Shown: positions 7,342 to 14,819 of the stretch, in pieces
How the letters are laid out: each line of letters begins with the position of its first letter
How positions within the stretch are numbered: the first letter of the stretch is position 1
Assembly: GCA_009783605.1 (NCBI GenBank)
Contig: WRDE01000012.1
Span: 1-14,819 of the forward strand
DNA: 14,819 nucleotides
Direction of reading: 5' to 3'
Source: Oscillospiraceae bacterium
GTDB taxonomy: Bacteria > Bacillota > Clostridia > Oscillospirales > Acutalibacteraceae
Translations under genes and position numbers: made by a program
Notes under the pieces: model-generated
The model's input: only the letters and a program-made list of their open reading frames with translations
Told to the model about the DNA's origin: nothing
Database searches by the model: none

Positions 7342-9743
7342 CACTCCCCGCTCTTCATCGACTCCACCATATTGATATTTTTTACAATCGGAAAGGTGAG
7401 CAGATTGGCGAGGGCGGTGAAAAATACCGTGATCAGCGCGGCCACGGCAAAGGCGGTCCCGTGTATTTTCCGCCCGAACATCACGATATCCACCTCCGCC
7501 GTCACGATGACGAACCGGCAGAGGAAGATACCCAGAACCAGCCCGCAGGCGATGCCGATCAGGGTGAGAATGATGTTTTCCCGGTAGAGGTACATGGCGG
7601 TTTCGCCGTCATGAAATCCCAGGACCTTCAGCGCCGCCATCTCTTGGCGCCGCTCCTCGATATTGATATTGGTCAGGCTGAACAGCACAATAAGCGCCAG
7701 CGCCGCGGCGGATACAATCAATACCAGCACGACCGCGTCCAACGAACCCAGCATATCGTTAAAGCTCTCCTTCAAATCCGAGACAAAGGAAACGGCTTCG
7801 ACCGATCGGCAGGCCATCAGCGCTTCGGAAATGCTGTCCTCCGCCTGCTTTGAAACATTTTCTATCCGCGCCAGCACTGTATTGGCCCGCGGCGTTTCGC
7901 CGTATACTGTTTCATATAATGCCGGCGTCAGATACACCCGGTCTTGGAAATAATTTTCCGCCGGCGCCGATACGGTGACCGGTTGATCGGTGCCGCGTAA
8001 CATGACGCTTTCGCCTTCTTTCACCCCCAGCTTATCCATCAGCTTTTCGGTCATCACCGCCCGGCCGTCGATTAAGGGGATGGGTTGACCGGTGGTCCTG
8101 TCCTGCAGAGAGATGAAATCGCCGGGGCCATGCTGACCGGTAAAGACAAAAACCGCCGCCTCACAGACTGCCGCGTCATGGACGACGTCAACCTTCATCT
8201 GAAAAACCGGAACGCTGGCGGCGATATGGCTGTCTCGCTTTAGCATATCAAAAATCTCCGCCTCATCTCCGCCGGGCCGGAACTGTACCGTGATATCGTA
8301 ATGCTGGACCCTGCCGAACTGGTTGTCCATGACGTCGCGGATGGCGTCCTTCAACCCGAAACCGGTCAGCACTAATGCCGTACAGCCCGCGACGCCGAAT
8401 ACCGTCATCAGCAGCCGCTTTTTATAGCGGAATACATTACGGCAGGTGATCTTCTGCGAAAAGTTCAGCCGCCTCCAGAAAAAGGGCAGCCGCTCCAAAA
8501 AAATCCGTTTGCCCGGCTGCGGCGCCCGGGGTCGCAGCAACGCGGCGGGCGGCGCAAACAGCTGCCGCTGGCAGACCAGAAAAGCCGGCAACACGGCGCA
8601 GATGAAGGCCGAAACCCCCGCCTGCGCGGCGCTGGGGATATCCACCGGGGTCAGCAGCGTATCCGGGAGCGCGTACAGTATCCGGTAGGCGTTATAGATA
8701 AACAGCGGGAAAATCTGAGAACCGGCCGCAATACCGAGGGCGATCCCGAAAACCGCGGCCGCTCCCGCGTAGAGCAGATACTTGGAGGCGATAACTAATC
8801 GCCCATGGCCCAGCGCTTTATACAATCCGATATTGGTCCGGTTTTCCTCCACCAACCGGGTCATGGTGGTCAGCGATACCAGCGCCGCCACCAAAAAGAA
8901 TATCAGCGGAAAGACCAGCCCGATCGCGTTCACCCGGCCGGTATTCTGCCGATAGGTCTCAAACCCGATGTTCTGGCTCCAGTCAAGGGGATACCACACC
9001 GCCGGCCCCGGCGCGTTTTTTTGGATATCGCCGGAAAGCGCCGCCGCCGCGTCACGGTATTCCGGGGAAAAACGCGGCAGCCCCTGTAAATCCCCCCGCA
9101 CATACACATGCGTGTAAACCGGCATCGAAAAATTCTTAATCGGGAGCAGGATAAAACCGTCTAACGCGCCCTTCCCCTTGGGCGTGCTGCCCCGCTCGAT
9201 CGAGATATACTCGACGCTGCGCACAATGCCGCAGACGGTGAACCGCTTATTTTTCAAAAATGCCTGCACATCATCGCCTTCATCCGTAATCATCACGGTA
9301 TCGCCGATCATCACCCCGTCAAAGATAAAAAGATGCTCGTCAAGCAGACATTCGGTCTCCTTCAGCGGATACCGGCCGTCCACCAAAACCGGCCGGTTTA
9401 TTGATGCGTCGGCCTCCACAGACTGAAAAGAAATCAACGCGCCTTTGGCTCCAACCGTCGCCTGCGCGTCCACGGCATAGGCCGGCTGCACGGCGGTAAC
9501 GCCGGCGGTATCGCGGACCGCGCCGACAGCGGATTCATCAAACCCCAACGGCGAGATCAGCTTGATATCGGCGGCGCCGCAGTCATCAAAATACGCGTCT
9601 AAGGTTTTCTGCATATCCGGAGAAGCCGAACGGATCCCGGTATAAAACGCGACCCCGAGACCGACGATCAGCAGTATAGCGAAAAAACGCCGCAGAGAGC
9701 GGCGGATCAACCGTATCTGGTCCTTCAGCATCGCGCTGCGCAT
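7341..9743 (-). CDS. ABC transporter permease with two FtsX domains
   Basis: The 800-residue protein has about eight predicted membrane segments: 20-37, 281-300, 329-350, 380-399, 450-470, 678-698, 729-755 and 770-792. The large stretches 40-275 and 471-675 are probably extracytoplasmic. The typical FtsX/MacB coupling motifs occur twice: EENRTNIGLYKALG (309-322) and IEERRQEMAALKVLGF (705-720). It thus joins two four-helix FtsX units in one chain, as in Gram-positive exporters of the MacB/LolE-related type VII class that move lipids, peptides or antimicrobials. The start is backed by AGGAGG (complement of 9750-9755) 6 nt upstream. The matching ATPase is encoded at 10930-11634; an unrelated-looking gene lies between them. 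Substrate unknown. Confidence 0.92.
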   Translation of the reverse strand: MRSAMLKDQIRLIRRSLRRFFAILLIVGLGVAFYTGIRSASPDMQKTLDAYFDDCGAADIKLISPLGFDESAVGAVRDTAGVTAVQPAYAVDAQATVGAKGALISFQSVEADASINRPVLVDGRYPLKETECLLDEHLFIFDGVMIGDTVMITDEGDDVQAFLKNKRFTVCGIVRSVEYISIERGSTPKGKGALDGFILLPIKNFSMPVYTHVYVRGDLQGLPRFSPEYRDAAAALSGDIQKNAPGPAVWYPLDWSQNIGFETYRQNTGRVNAIGLVFPLIFFLVAALVSLTTMTRLVEENRTNIGLYKALGHGRLVIASKYLLYAGAAAVFGIALGIAAGSQIFPLFIYNAYRILYALPDTLLTPVDIPSAAQAGVSAFICAVLPAFLVCQRQLFAPPAALLRPRAPQPGKRIFLERLPFFWRRLNFSQKITCRNVFRYKKRLLMTVFGVAGCTALVLTGFGLKDAIRDVMDNQFGRVQHYDITVQFRPGGDEAEIFDMLKRDSHIAASVPVFQMKVDVVHDAAVCEAAVFVFTGQHGPGDFISLQDRTTGQPIPLIDGRAVMTEKLMDKLGVKEGESVMLRGTDQPVTVSAPAENYFQDRVYLTPALYETVYGETPRANTVLARIENVSKQAEDSISEALMACRSVEAVSFVSDLKESFNDMLGSLDAVVLVLIVSAAALALIVLFSLTNINIEERRQEMAALKVLGFHDGETAMYLYRENIILTLIGIACGLVLGIFLCRFVIVTAEVDIVMFGRKIHGTAFAVAALITVFFTALANLLTFPIVKNINMVESMKSGE

Positions 9744-9770
9744 GGGATTCCTCCTTTTGAGAACATCGTG

Positions 9771-10763
9771 CTACAATGTATTAGTTCCATTACGTGTATA
9801 CAAATGAACCTGCGACAAATCAAACTTACACCGTTCAAAAGTAAAGCGATAACACCGATAAGCTCCGGGCGTGCCAATTTTAAACGTCTTTTCGGTGTAG
9901 CCCGTCACCGGCTTCGGGAACTCGTCCCGCGCGTCAAGCAGCATCCAAGGCCCATCTTTGGACGCCGCGCCATACAGCTTCCAACTATCGGGGACCTGAA
10001 GCTGAAAACCCGTTACCAAACTGTACATCACAAGCTCGACAGGCTCATCCAATTGGAACACAACATCATAACAGTTTTCATTGGCCCAAAAACGGGCATA
10101 ACTGGTATACTTCCCGTCGAACAGGTAATCTATTTTCATATTTGGCGCGCCGCGAAAAGGGTTGCCCTGCAAATCCGACACGCCGCTCACCCGCAGCGTA
10201 TTGTCAATGCGGGTCAGCCCGTCGGTGACCGGATCGAAAACCGGGCGGCTGGCCGTTCCGTGGGGCAACGACAGCCTAAAATCTATGATTCTTTTAGCCC
10301 TGTCTATTGCCGCGGCATCGGGGTTGGTGAAATCTATACAGTGATCATTTCTATCCACTATATACATAGCTCTGCATAGACTGCGATGCTCTTTTCCGAG
10401 GATTTTTCCGGTATAACCCGGCGCACAGTAGCTATTGCAGCCGGTGCAGTGCTTTATACTGTTCAAAATGGCGCTCTGCAAATTTTCTTTTACGATAAAG
10501 TCGTCGTACTGGAGAAGCTCTGTTAAGTGCAGCCAAACAGCCCAGCAGTTTTCGCCGTCAATGCTTATGCCTCCAAGGCTCTTGCCCTTTGCCTTCAAAG
10601 TCCAGGTATTTGTCGAAGTCCACCGATATGAAATCTTCTTTGCCCTGCAATAATCCAAAAACGCAAGCACGGCTTGCCGCGCATAGTCATGGAGACTCAC
10701 AGCAATAAAGTCCTCCAATTCCGGTTTGGTTTTGGCTTGCTCCTGCGCTAAGGTTTCTGCCAT
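9771..10763 (-). CDS. Cys-rich domain plus C-terminal F5/8 type C (discoidin-like) domain
   Basis: Residues 1-150 contain C106, C109, C113 and C130 in a CxxCxxxC...GKEHRSLC pattern, probably a small metal or Fe-S site, preceded by an alpha/beta region (ISYRWTSTNTWTLKAKGKS). This resembles hypothetical Clostridial proteins that carry GKE..C and a following NPD segment (FTNPDA here). Residues about 195-330 look like a discoidin/F5/8 C jelly roll: DYLFDGKYTSYARFW, VFQLDEPVELVMYSL, SWKLYGAASKDGPWMLLD and CYRFTFE. F5/8 C domains usually bind carbohydrate or lipid outside the cell, yet no signal peptide or membrane anchor is visible. AAAGGAGA (complement of 10771-10778) supports the start. It ends 27 bp before the permease start, so cotranscription is likely. 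The coding DNA appears less GC-rich than its neighbours. Function unknown. Confidence 0.65.
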   Translation of the reverse strand: MAETLAQEQAKTKPELEDFIAVSLHDYARQAVLAFLDYCRAKKISYRWTSTNTWTLKAKGKSLGGISIDGENCWAVWLHLTELLQYDDFIVKENLQSAILNSIKHCTGCNSYCAPGYTGKILGKEHRSLCRAMYIVDRNDHCIDFTNPDAAAIDRAKRIIDFRLSLPHGTASRPVFDPVTDGLTRIDNTLRVSGVSDLQGNPFRGAPNMKIDYLFDGKYTSYARFWANENCYDVVFQLDEPVELVMYSLVTGFQLQVPDSWKLYGAASKDGPWMLLDARDEFPKPVTGYTEKTFKIGTPGAYRCYRFTFERCKFDLSQVHLYTRNGTNTL

Positions 10764-10806
10764 GTTTACATCTCCTTTGCTTATTGGATTTTTTGCGAAA
10801 TTGAGC

Positions 10807-10897
10807 TGAATCCGTAGGGCGGGGGCTCTGCTCCCGCCGTTCCAATCAATTTTATCTATACTCGCGGCGGGAGCAGAGCCCCCGCCCTACGGATTCA
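10807..10897. repeat. 33-bp perfect inverted repeat with related loop
   Basis: The arms 10807-10839 and 10865-10897 are perfectly complementary over 33 bp. The left arm begins TGAATCCGTAGGGCGGG; the loop is 25 nt and contains ATTTTATCTAT, the same 11-mer found in the loop at 7242-7269. Both palindromes have CGTAGGG near the outer end of the arm, but the rest of the arms differ. It fills the gap between the ATPase gene and the next gene on the minus strand. There is no T-tract, no coding potential and no clear target duplication. Confidence 0.8.
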
Positions 10898-10929
10898 ATG
10901 TATAGCGGCGTTTGTGCATGGGTGAGTCA

Positions 10930-11634
10930 TTACCATTCAATCAACTCCACCGGCACCGGCTGCTCATTCTTAACGCAGGATCTGATCCTGCCGCTGCGGA
11001 CGGCGATGACCCGGTCAGCCATCGGGGGGATGGCGGTATTGTGGGTGATGATCACCACCGTCATGCCGCTTTTTTTGCAGGTGCTGTGCAGCAGCTCCAA
11101 GACCGCCCGGCCGGTGGCGTCGTCCAGCGCGCCGGTCGGCTCGTCGCAGAGCAGCAGCTTGGGATTTTTCGCCAGCGCCCGGGCCACCGATACCCGCTGC
11201 TGTTCGCCGCCCGAGAGCTGGGCCGGAAAATTCCCGATCCGGTCGGCCAGCCCGACATCCGCCAGCGCCTTCCGGGCGTCAACCGGATTTTCACAGAGCT
11301 GGGCCGCCAGCTCCACATTTTCGAGGGCGGTCAGGTTCTGGACCAAATTATAAAACTGGAACACAAACCCCACATCATGCCGCCGGTAGCGCACCAACCG
11401 CTTGGGCGGCATTGCGCTGACCTCTGCGCCGTCCACCGTGACGGTACCGCTGTCGCAGCTGTCCATACCGCCCAGAATGTTCAAAATGGTGCTCTTTCCC
11501 GCGCCGGAAGGCCCGACCACCACGGCAAACTCCCCCTTTTCGATTGAAAAGGTAATCCCGTCAGCCGCGTTGATGGTCACATCGCCCATCCGGTACTGTT
11601 TTACCACATTATCAAAGCGGACATAGTTTGTCAT
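10930..11634 (-). CDS. ABC transporter ATP-binding protein, MacB/LolD type
   Basis: This 234-residue ATPase powers an FtsX-type permease at the cytoplasmic face of the membrane. Motifs are complete: Walker A GPSGAGKST (41-49), Q-loop Q93 in FQFYNL, signature LSGGEQQR (140-147), Walker B LLLCDEPTG (160-168) with catalytic E165, and switch H198 in IITHN. The sequence SGGEQQRVSVARALAKNPKL is typical of the LolD/MacB/YknY group. AAGGAGAT (complement of 11641-11648) supports the start. Its natural partner is the double-FtsX permease at 7341-9743. It is divergent from the exporter genes at 11807 onward. I could not find a convincing minus-strand promoter in the 172-bp gap. Confidence 0.94.
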   Translation of the reverse strand: MTNYVRFDNVVKQYRMGDVTINAADGITFSIEKGEFAVVVGPSGAGKSTILNILGGMDSCDSGTVTVDGAEVSAMPPKRLVRYRRHDVGFVFQFYNLVQNLTALENVELAAQLCENPVDARKALADVGLADRIGNFPAQLSGGEQQRVSVARALAKNPKLLLCDEPTGALDDATGRAVLELLHSTCKKSGMTVVIITHNTAIPPMADRVIAVRSGRIRSCVKNEQPVPVELIEW

Positions 11635-11650
11635 GGGTTGATCTCCTTGT

Positions 11651-11699
11651 AGGATTTAGCGGATAGGGGATAGTGATTAGTGATTAGTGGCCAGGTTAG
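11651..11699 (-). repeat. Heptamer array 4 (seven units) in the leader of the ATPase gene
   Basis: On the plus strand seven units run in phase: AGGATTT, AGCGGAT, AGGGGAT, AGTGATT twice, AGTGGCC and AGGTTAG. Read on the minus strand, in the sense of the ATPase gene, the array starts with CTAACCT and contains AATCACT repeats. It ends 2 nt before the Shine-Dalgarno sequence of that gene. Confidence 0.65.
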
Positions 11700-11735
11700 G
11701 GGGATGAATGATTGAAATATTTATATTTTGATCTA

Positions 11736-11764
11736 TTGCATTTACATTTTTGCCAATGTATAAT
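11736..11764 (+). promoter_or_regulatory. Probable promoter of the heterodimeric exporter genes
   Basis: A perfect TATAAT (11759-11764) lies 17 bp after TTGCAT (11736-11741), which matches only the first three -35 positions. The start site would be near 11771, inside heptamer array 5 and about 36 nt before the first exporter ATG. The surrounding stretch 11705-11766 is AT-rich. Confidence 0.6.
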
Positions 11765-11766
11765 TA

Positions 11767-11794
11767 CTAAACCCTATTTCCTAACATCTAACCG
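11767..11794 (+). repeat. Heptamer array 5 (four units) in the exporter leader
   Basis: The four units are CTAAACC, CTATTTC, CTAACAT and CTAACCG. The last base of the array is the first G of the ribosome binding site GGAGAG (11794-11799). The unit CTAACAT is identical to the last unit of array 3. Confidence 0.65.
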
Positions 11795-11806
11795 GAGAGT
11801 AATAAA

Positions 11807-13543
11807 ATGAAACATTTCAAAAAATATATCCGTGTCTATTGGAAGCTGGGGCTGCTCTCGGTCCTGTGTGTTTCTCTGGAGGCGCTGTGTGACCTGTTTC
11901 AGCCGAAGCTGATGTCGGGGCTGATCGACAGCGGGGTGCTGAAAGGAGACGCGCAGGTGGTCATCCGCACCGGTCTAATCATGCTCGGGATAGCCGGGGC
12001 GGGCAGCCTGTTCGCGCTGACCCGCAACATCACCTCCAGCCACGCTTCGCAGAATTTCGGGCGGGAGCTGCGGGACGACCTGTTCGCCAAGATCCAGTCG
12101 CTGCCGGTGGGGGAGATCGACCGGTTTGAGGGCGGCTCGCTCATCACCCGGATGACCAACGACATCACCCAGATCCAAAACTTCGTCACCATGATGATGC
12201 GGATCTTTTTCAAAGCGCCGGTCATGTGTATCGGAGCGATGATCCTGGCGGCCACGTTGAATGTCCGGGCGGTATTTTTGGTGATCCCGGTGGTTATTTG
12301 CGTGTTCGCGGTGATCGTCATCAGCATGAAGCTGTCCTATCCCCGGTTCGCGCGGATGCAGCAGGCGCTGGACAAATTAAACACCATCATGCGGGAATAC
12401 CTGACCGGCATCCGATTGGTAAAAGCCTTCCGCCGCTTTGACGCGGAGGAGCGGCGGTTCGGCGCGGTGAACGGGGCATTAGAGCGGCGCAGCGCCGAAG
12501 CCGGGCGGGTAACCGCGGTGTTCGGCCCCTGCCTGCAGCTATTCGCCGGGCTGGGCATTGCTGCCATCCTCTTCTTCGGCTCCCGCTGGGTGTCGGACGG
12601 GCAGATGGAGATCGGCCAGATCATGGCCTTTATCATATATATGCAGCAGATCACCCAGAGCTTCAACATGATCTCGAATATGCTGAACCAGGTGGTGCGG
12701 GTCAAAGCGTCGGGAGAACGGATCGCCGAGGTGTTTGACGCCGGGGAGCTGGATTTCGGAAAAACCGGCGGGTATATCCCGGAAAAAACCGCGCCGGCGC
12801 TGACATTTGATCGGGTAAAATTTATCTATACCGGCTCGACCGGTCAGCCGGCGCTGGAATCGGTGACCTTTTCGGTGGAAAAAGGGACCACCGTGGGAGT
12901 GATCGGCTCCACCGGCTCGGGCAAGACCAGCCTCGCCGCGCTGCTGCTCCGGTTTTACCCGCCGGCGGCCGGCGGGATAACAATCAGCGGCGTTCCGGTC
13001 GGCGATATCCCCGAAAAGGAGCTGCGGGCGGCGGTCGCCGTGGTGCCGCAGACGGCGGCGCTGTTTACCGGCACCGTCCGGGAGAATATCCTGTGGGGCC
13101 GGCCGGAGGCAACCGATGGGGAGGTGCGCCGGGCGGCCGAACTGGCCTGTGCCGATGAATTTATCACGGCGATGAAGGACGGTTATGACACGATGCTCGG
13201 GCAGGGCGGCGTCAACCTGTCCGGCGGGCAGAAGCAGCGGCTGTCGATCGCCCGCGCCCTGATCCGCAAGCCGGATATCCTGATCCTCGACGACTGCACC
13301 AGCGCTCTTGATTCGATCACCGAGGCGAAGGTCCGGCGGAACATCGCGGACTATGTATCCGGCATGACCTGTCTGCTGATCACCCAGCGGATCAGTACCG
13401 TGATGGATTGCGGCGCGGTACTGGTATTGGACAACGGCCGGGTGGCGGGCTACGGCGCACACGGCGATCTGATGCGGGACTGCGCGCTGTACCGGGATAT
13501 CTACCGCTCCCAGATCGGGGTATATGAAGGGGAGGCGATCTGA
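11807..13543 (+). CDS. Heterodimeric ABC exporter, subunit with degenerate ATP site (BmrC/TM287-like)
   Basis: This 578-residue protein joins a six-helix type IV exporter membrane domain (about 1-310) to an ATPase domain (about 330-578). Walker A is GSTGSGKT (367-374), the Q-loop residue is Q415, the signature is LSGGQ (471-475) and Walker B is ILILD (491-495). Two catalytic positions are changed: D496 replaces the usual glutamate after Walker B, and Q527 replaces the switch histidine (LLITQRIS). Both changes mark the degenerate site of heterodimeric exporters such as BmrCD, LmrCD and TM287/288. Its intact signature would complete the active site of the partner. GGAGAG lies 7 nt before the ATG. 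Its stop codon overlaps the start of the partner gene, which implies translational coupling. Drug or lipid export is likely; the substrate is unknown. Confidence 0.94.
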   Translation: MKHFKKYIRVYWKLGLLSVLCVSLEALCDLFQPKLMSGLIDSGVLKGDAQVVIRTGLIMLGIAGAGSLFALTRNITSSHASQNFGRELRDDLFAKIQSLPVGEIDRFEGGSLITRMTNDITQIQNFVTMMMRIFFKAPVMCIGAMILAATLNVRAVFLVIPVVICVFAVIVISMKLSYPRFARMQQALDKLNTIMREYLTGIRLVKAFRRFDAEERRFGAVNGALERRSAEAGRVTAVFGPCLQLFAGLGIAAILFFGSRWVSDGQMEIGQIMAFIIYMQQITQSFNMISNMLNQVVRVKASGERIAEVFDAGELDFGKTGGYIPEKTAPALTFDRVKFIYTGSTGQPALESVTFSVEKGTTVGVIGSTGSGKTSLAALLLRFYPPAAGGITISGVPVGDIPEKELRAAVAVVPQTAALFTGTVRENILWGRPEATDGEVRRAAELACADEFITAMKDGYDTMLGQGGVNLSGGQKQRLSIARALIRKPDILILDDCTSALDSITEAKVRRNIADYVSGMTCLLITQRISTVMDCGAVLVLDNGRVAGYGAHGDLMRDCALYRDIYRSQIGVYEGEAI

Positions 13544-14819
13544 TGGCCGAAAACCGGAATTACCAGCGCGAACCGTCCGAAGCGCCGCCGATCGGGATGC
13601 AGGGCAGATTGGGCGGCGGCCCCGGGCGGTTTATGCCGAAGGAGCGGGCCAAAAACGCCAAGGGTACCTTTGTAAAATTGTTAAGATTCTATGTAAAAGA
13701 AGCAAAAGCCCTGTTTGCCGTCTCCGGGCTGCTGCTCGCCGCCGCGGTGATCGGGGTGTTCGCCCCTTACCTGATCGGAAAAAGCGTCGACGCCATGACG
13801 GTTGAAGGCGGCGTGGACCTGCCGCTGGTGTATCAATACGGCGCGGCGGTGCTGACCATCTATGTCTCGGTCTGGCTGCTGAACATCACCCAGGGGCTGC
13901 TGATGAATACGGTATCGCAGCGCATCGTGCGCACCCTGCGCGGGTCGCTGTTCGACAAGATGCAGCGGCTGCCGCTGATGTATCACGACACCCATTCCCA
14001 CGGCGAGCTGATGAGCCGCCTGACCAACGACATCGACAACATCAGCGGCACCATCGCCCAATCCACCACCGAGCTGATCAGCGCCTCGGTCACGGTTGCC
14101 GGCTCATTGGTCATGATGCTGATCCTCAGCCCGATCCTGACGGCGGTTTCGATGACCACGGTACCGTTGGTGCTGCTGATCACCCGGCTGATCTCCCGGC
14201 GTTCCCGGGAGATGTTCGCCGGCCAGCAGCGGGAGCTGGGCAGGCTGAACGGCCTGATCGAGGAATCCATCACCGGCCGCCGGATGGTGCTGGCCTTCGA
14301 TATGCGGGACAAAATGGTGGATTCCTTCCGGGAAAACAACCGGGAGATGAAGGAATACGCGGTCCGGGCCCAGATCTGGTCCGGCCTGCTGATGCCGTTT
14401 ATGAACGTCATCACCAATCTGGGCTACGTCGGCGTCATGTTTGCCGGCGGGCTGCTGGCGGCCGGCAGCCCCGCCCTGATCGGCACGGTAGCCAGCTTCG
14501 GCACCTATTCCCGGCAGTTCGCCTTTCCGCTCAACAATATCGCCGGGATGTTCAACAACCTGCAATCGGCGCTGGCCGGCGCCGAGCGGGTGTTTGAGGT
14601 GATGGAGGAGGCGGACGAGCCGGAGGACCTGCCCGGCGCCGTCGATATCGGGGTGCCGGAGGGCGCGGTGGCGTTCCAAAACGTCTCCTTCGCCTATGTG
14701 CCGGGGGTAAACGTCCTCAACAACGTCAGCTTTCAGGTCAAACCGGGGCAAAAAGTCGCCTTGGTGGGGGAGACCGGCGCGGGAAAAACCACCATCGTCA
14801 ACCTGCTGACACGTTTTTA
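13543..14819 (+). CDS. Heterodimeric ABC exporter, partner subunit (BmrD/TM288-like), 3' end cut by window
   Basis: About 425 residues are visible out of an expected 600. The ATG overlaps the upstream stop (TGATG), with AAGGGGAGG (13527-13535) as ribosome binding site. A polar N-terminal extension of about 45 residues, rich in G, P and R (RLGGGPGRFMP), is usual for this subunit type. The membrane domain follows, with GELMSRLTNDIDNI and LNGLIEESITGRRMV, coupling and linker regions typical of exporters. The ATPase domain begins near FQNVSFAYVPG, and Walker A GETGAGKTT is complete just before the edge. Walker B, signature and H-switch lie outside the window, so the prediction that this subunit holds the canonical catalytic glutamate cannot be tested here. 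Confidence 0.93.
   Translation, partial: MAENRNYQREPSEAPPIGMQGRLGGGPGRFMPKERAKNAKGTFVKLLRFYVKEAKALFAVSGLLLAAAVIGVFAPYLIGKSVDAMTVEGGVDLPLVYQYGAAVLTIYVSVWLLNITQGLLMNTVSQRIVRTLRGSLFDKMQRLPLMYHDTHSHGELMSRLTNDIDNISGTIAQSTTELISASVTVAGSLVMMLILSPILTAVSMTTVPLVLLITRLISRRSREMFAGQQRELGRLNGLIEESITGRRMVLAFDMRDKMVDSFRENNREMKEYAVRAQIWSGLLMPFMNVITNLGYVGVMFAGGLLAAGSPALIGTVASFGTYSRQFAFPLNNIAGMFNNLQSALAGAERVFEVMEEADEPEDLPGAVDIGVPEGAVAFQNVSFAYVPGVNVLNNVSFQVKPGQKVALVGETGAGKTTIVNLLTRF

Noticed and set aside
9768..10379. 203-codon plus-strand frame opposite the discoidin-like gene
   Set aside because: The minus-strand frame has recognisable domains and a good ribosome binding site; this one has neither.

Overview
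The window looks like a chromosomal segment of a Gram-positive anaerobe of the class Clostridia, possibly the Oscillospirales/Ruminococcaceae side. That placement is an inference. It rests on the tig-clpP-clpX gene order, strong AGGAGG-type ribosome binding sites, a tRNA gene without encoded CCA, the high-GC coding style and the mix of protein families. No marker in the window fixes the genus.

Left part (1-5774, all + strand). The window opens inside a gene for a BtrH-like protein fused to a GyrI-like ligand-binding domain; its 5' end is cut off. Next comes a TIR-like (CAP12/Pycsar-type) candidate NAD-cleaving protein with an unassigned C-terminal sensor-like region. Then follows the protein quality-control cluster: tig (trigger factor), clpP (protease) and clpX (unfoldase). 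tig has its own extended -10 promoter. clpP is preceded by a 13-bp direct repeat with a 21-bp period that overlaps its likely -10 box.

Middle part (5774-7341). A single initiator tRNA-fMet gene has its own near-consensus promoter and an intrinsic terminator. A second BtrH-like gene follows (start re-assigned to 6092). The non-coding DNA here is unusual: degenerate 7-bp tandem arrays sit at the gene borders. One array is split by a 129-bp MITE-like element made of a 26-bp perfect palindrome inside 13-bp terminal inverted repeats. Removing the element and one copy of CTAA restores a perfectly phased four-unit array.

Right part (7341-14819). On the minus strand a MacB/LolD-type ABC system is read as ATPase (10930-11634), then a cysteine-rich plus discoidin-like protein (9771-10763), then an 800-residue double-FtsX permease (7341-9743). 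A 33-bp perfect inverted repeat, whose loop is related to the first element, lies between the ATPase gene and the next gene. Divergently, on the plus strand, two translationally coupled genes encode a heterodimeric ABC exporter of the BmrCD/TM287-288 type. The first subunit carries the degenerate ATP site; the second runs off the window end just after its Walker A motif.

The most unusual content is in the non-coding DNA. At least six heptamer arrays lie between 5774 and 11794, and three of them sit directly upstream of a Shine-Dalgarno sequence in the same reading sense. They border the tRNA, the second BtrH-like gene and the ABC genes, and are absent around tig, clpP and the TIR gene. I found no complete new multi-gene system. 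The TIR-like gene and the repeat/MITE architecture are the best leads.
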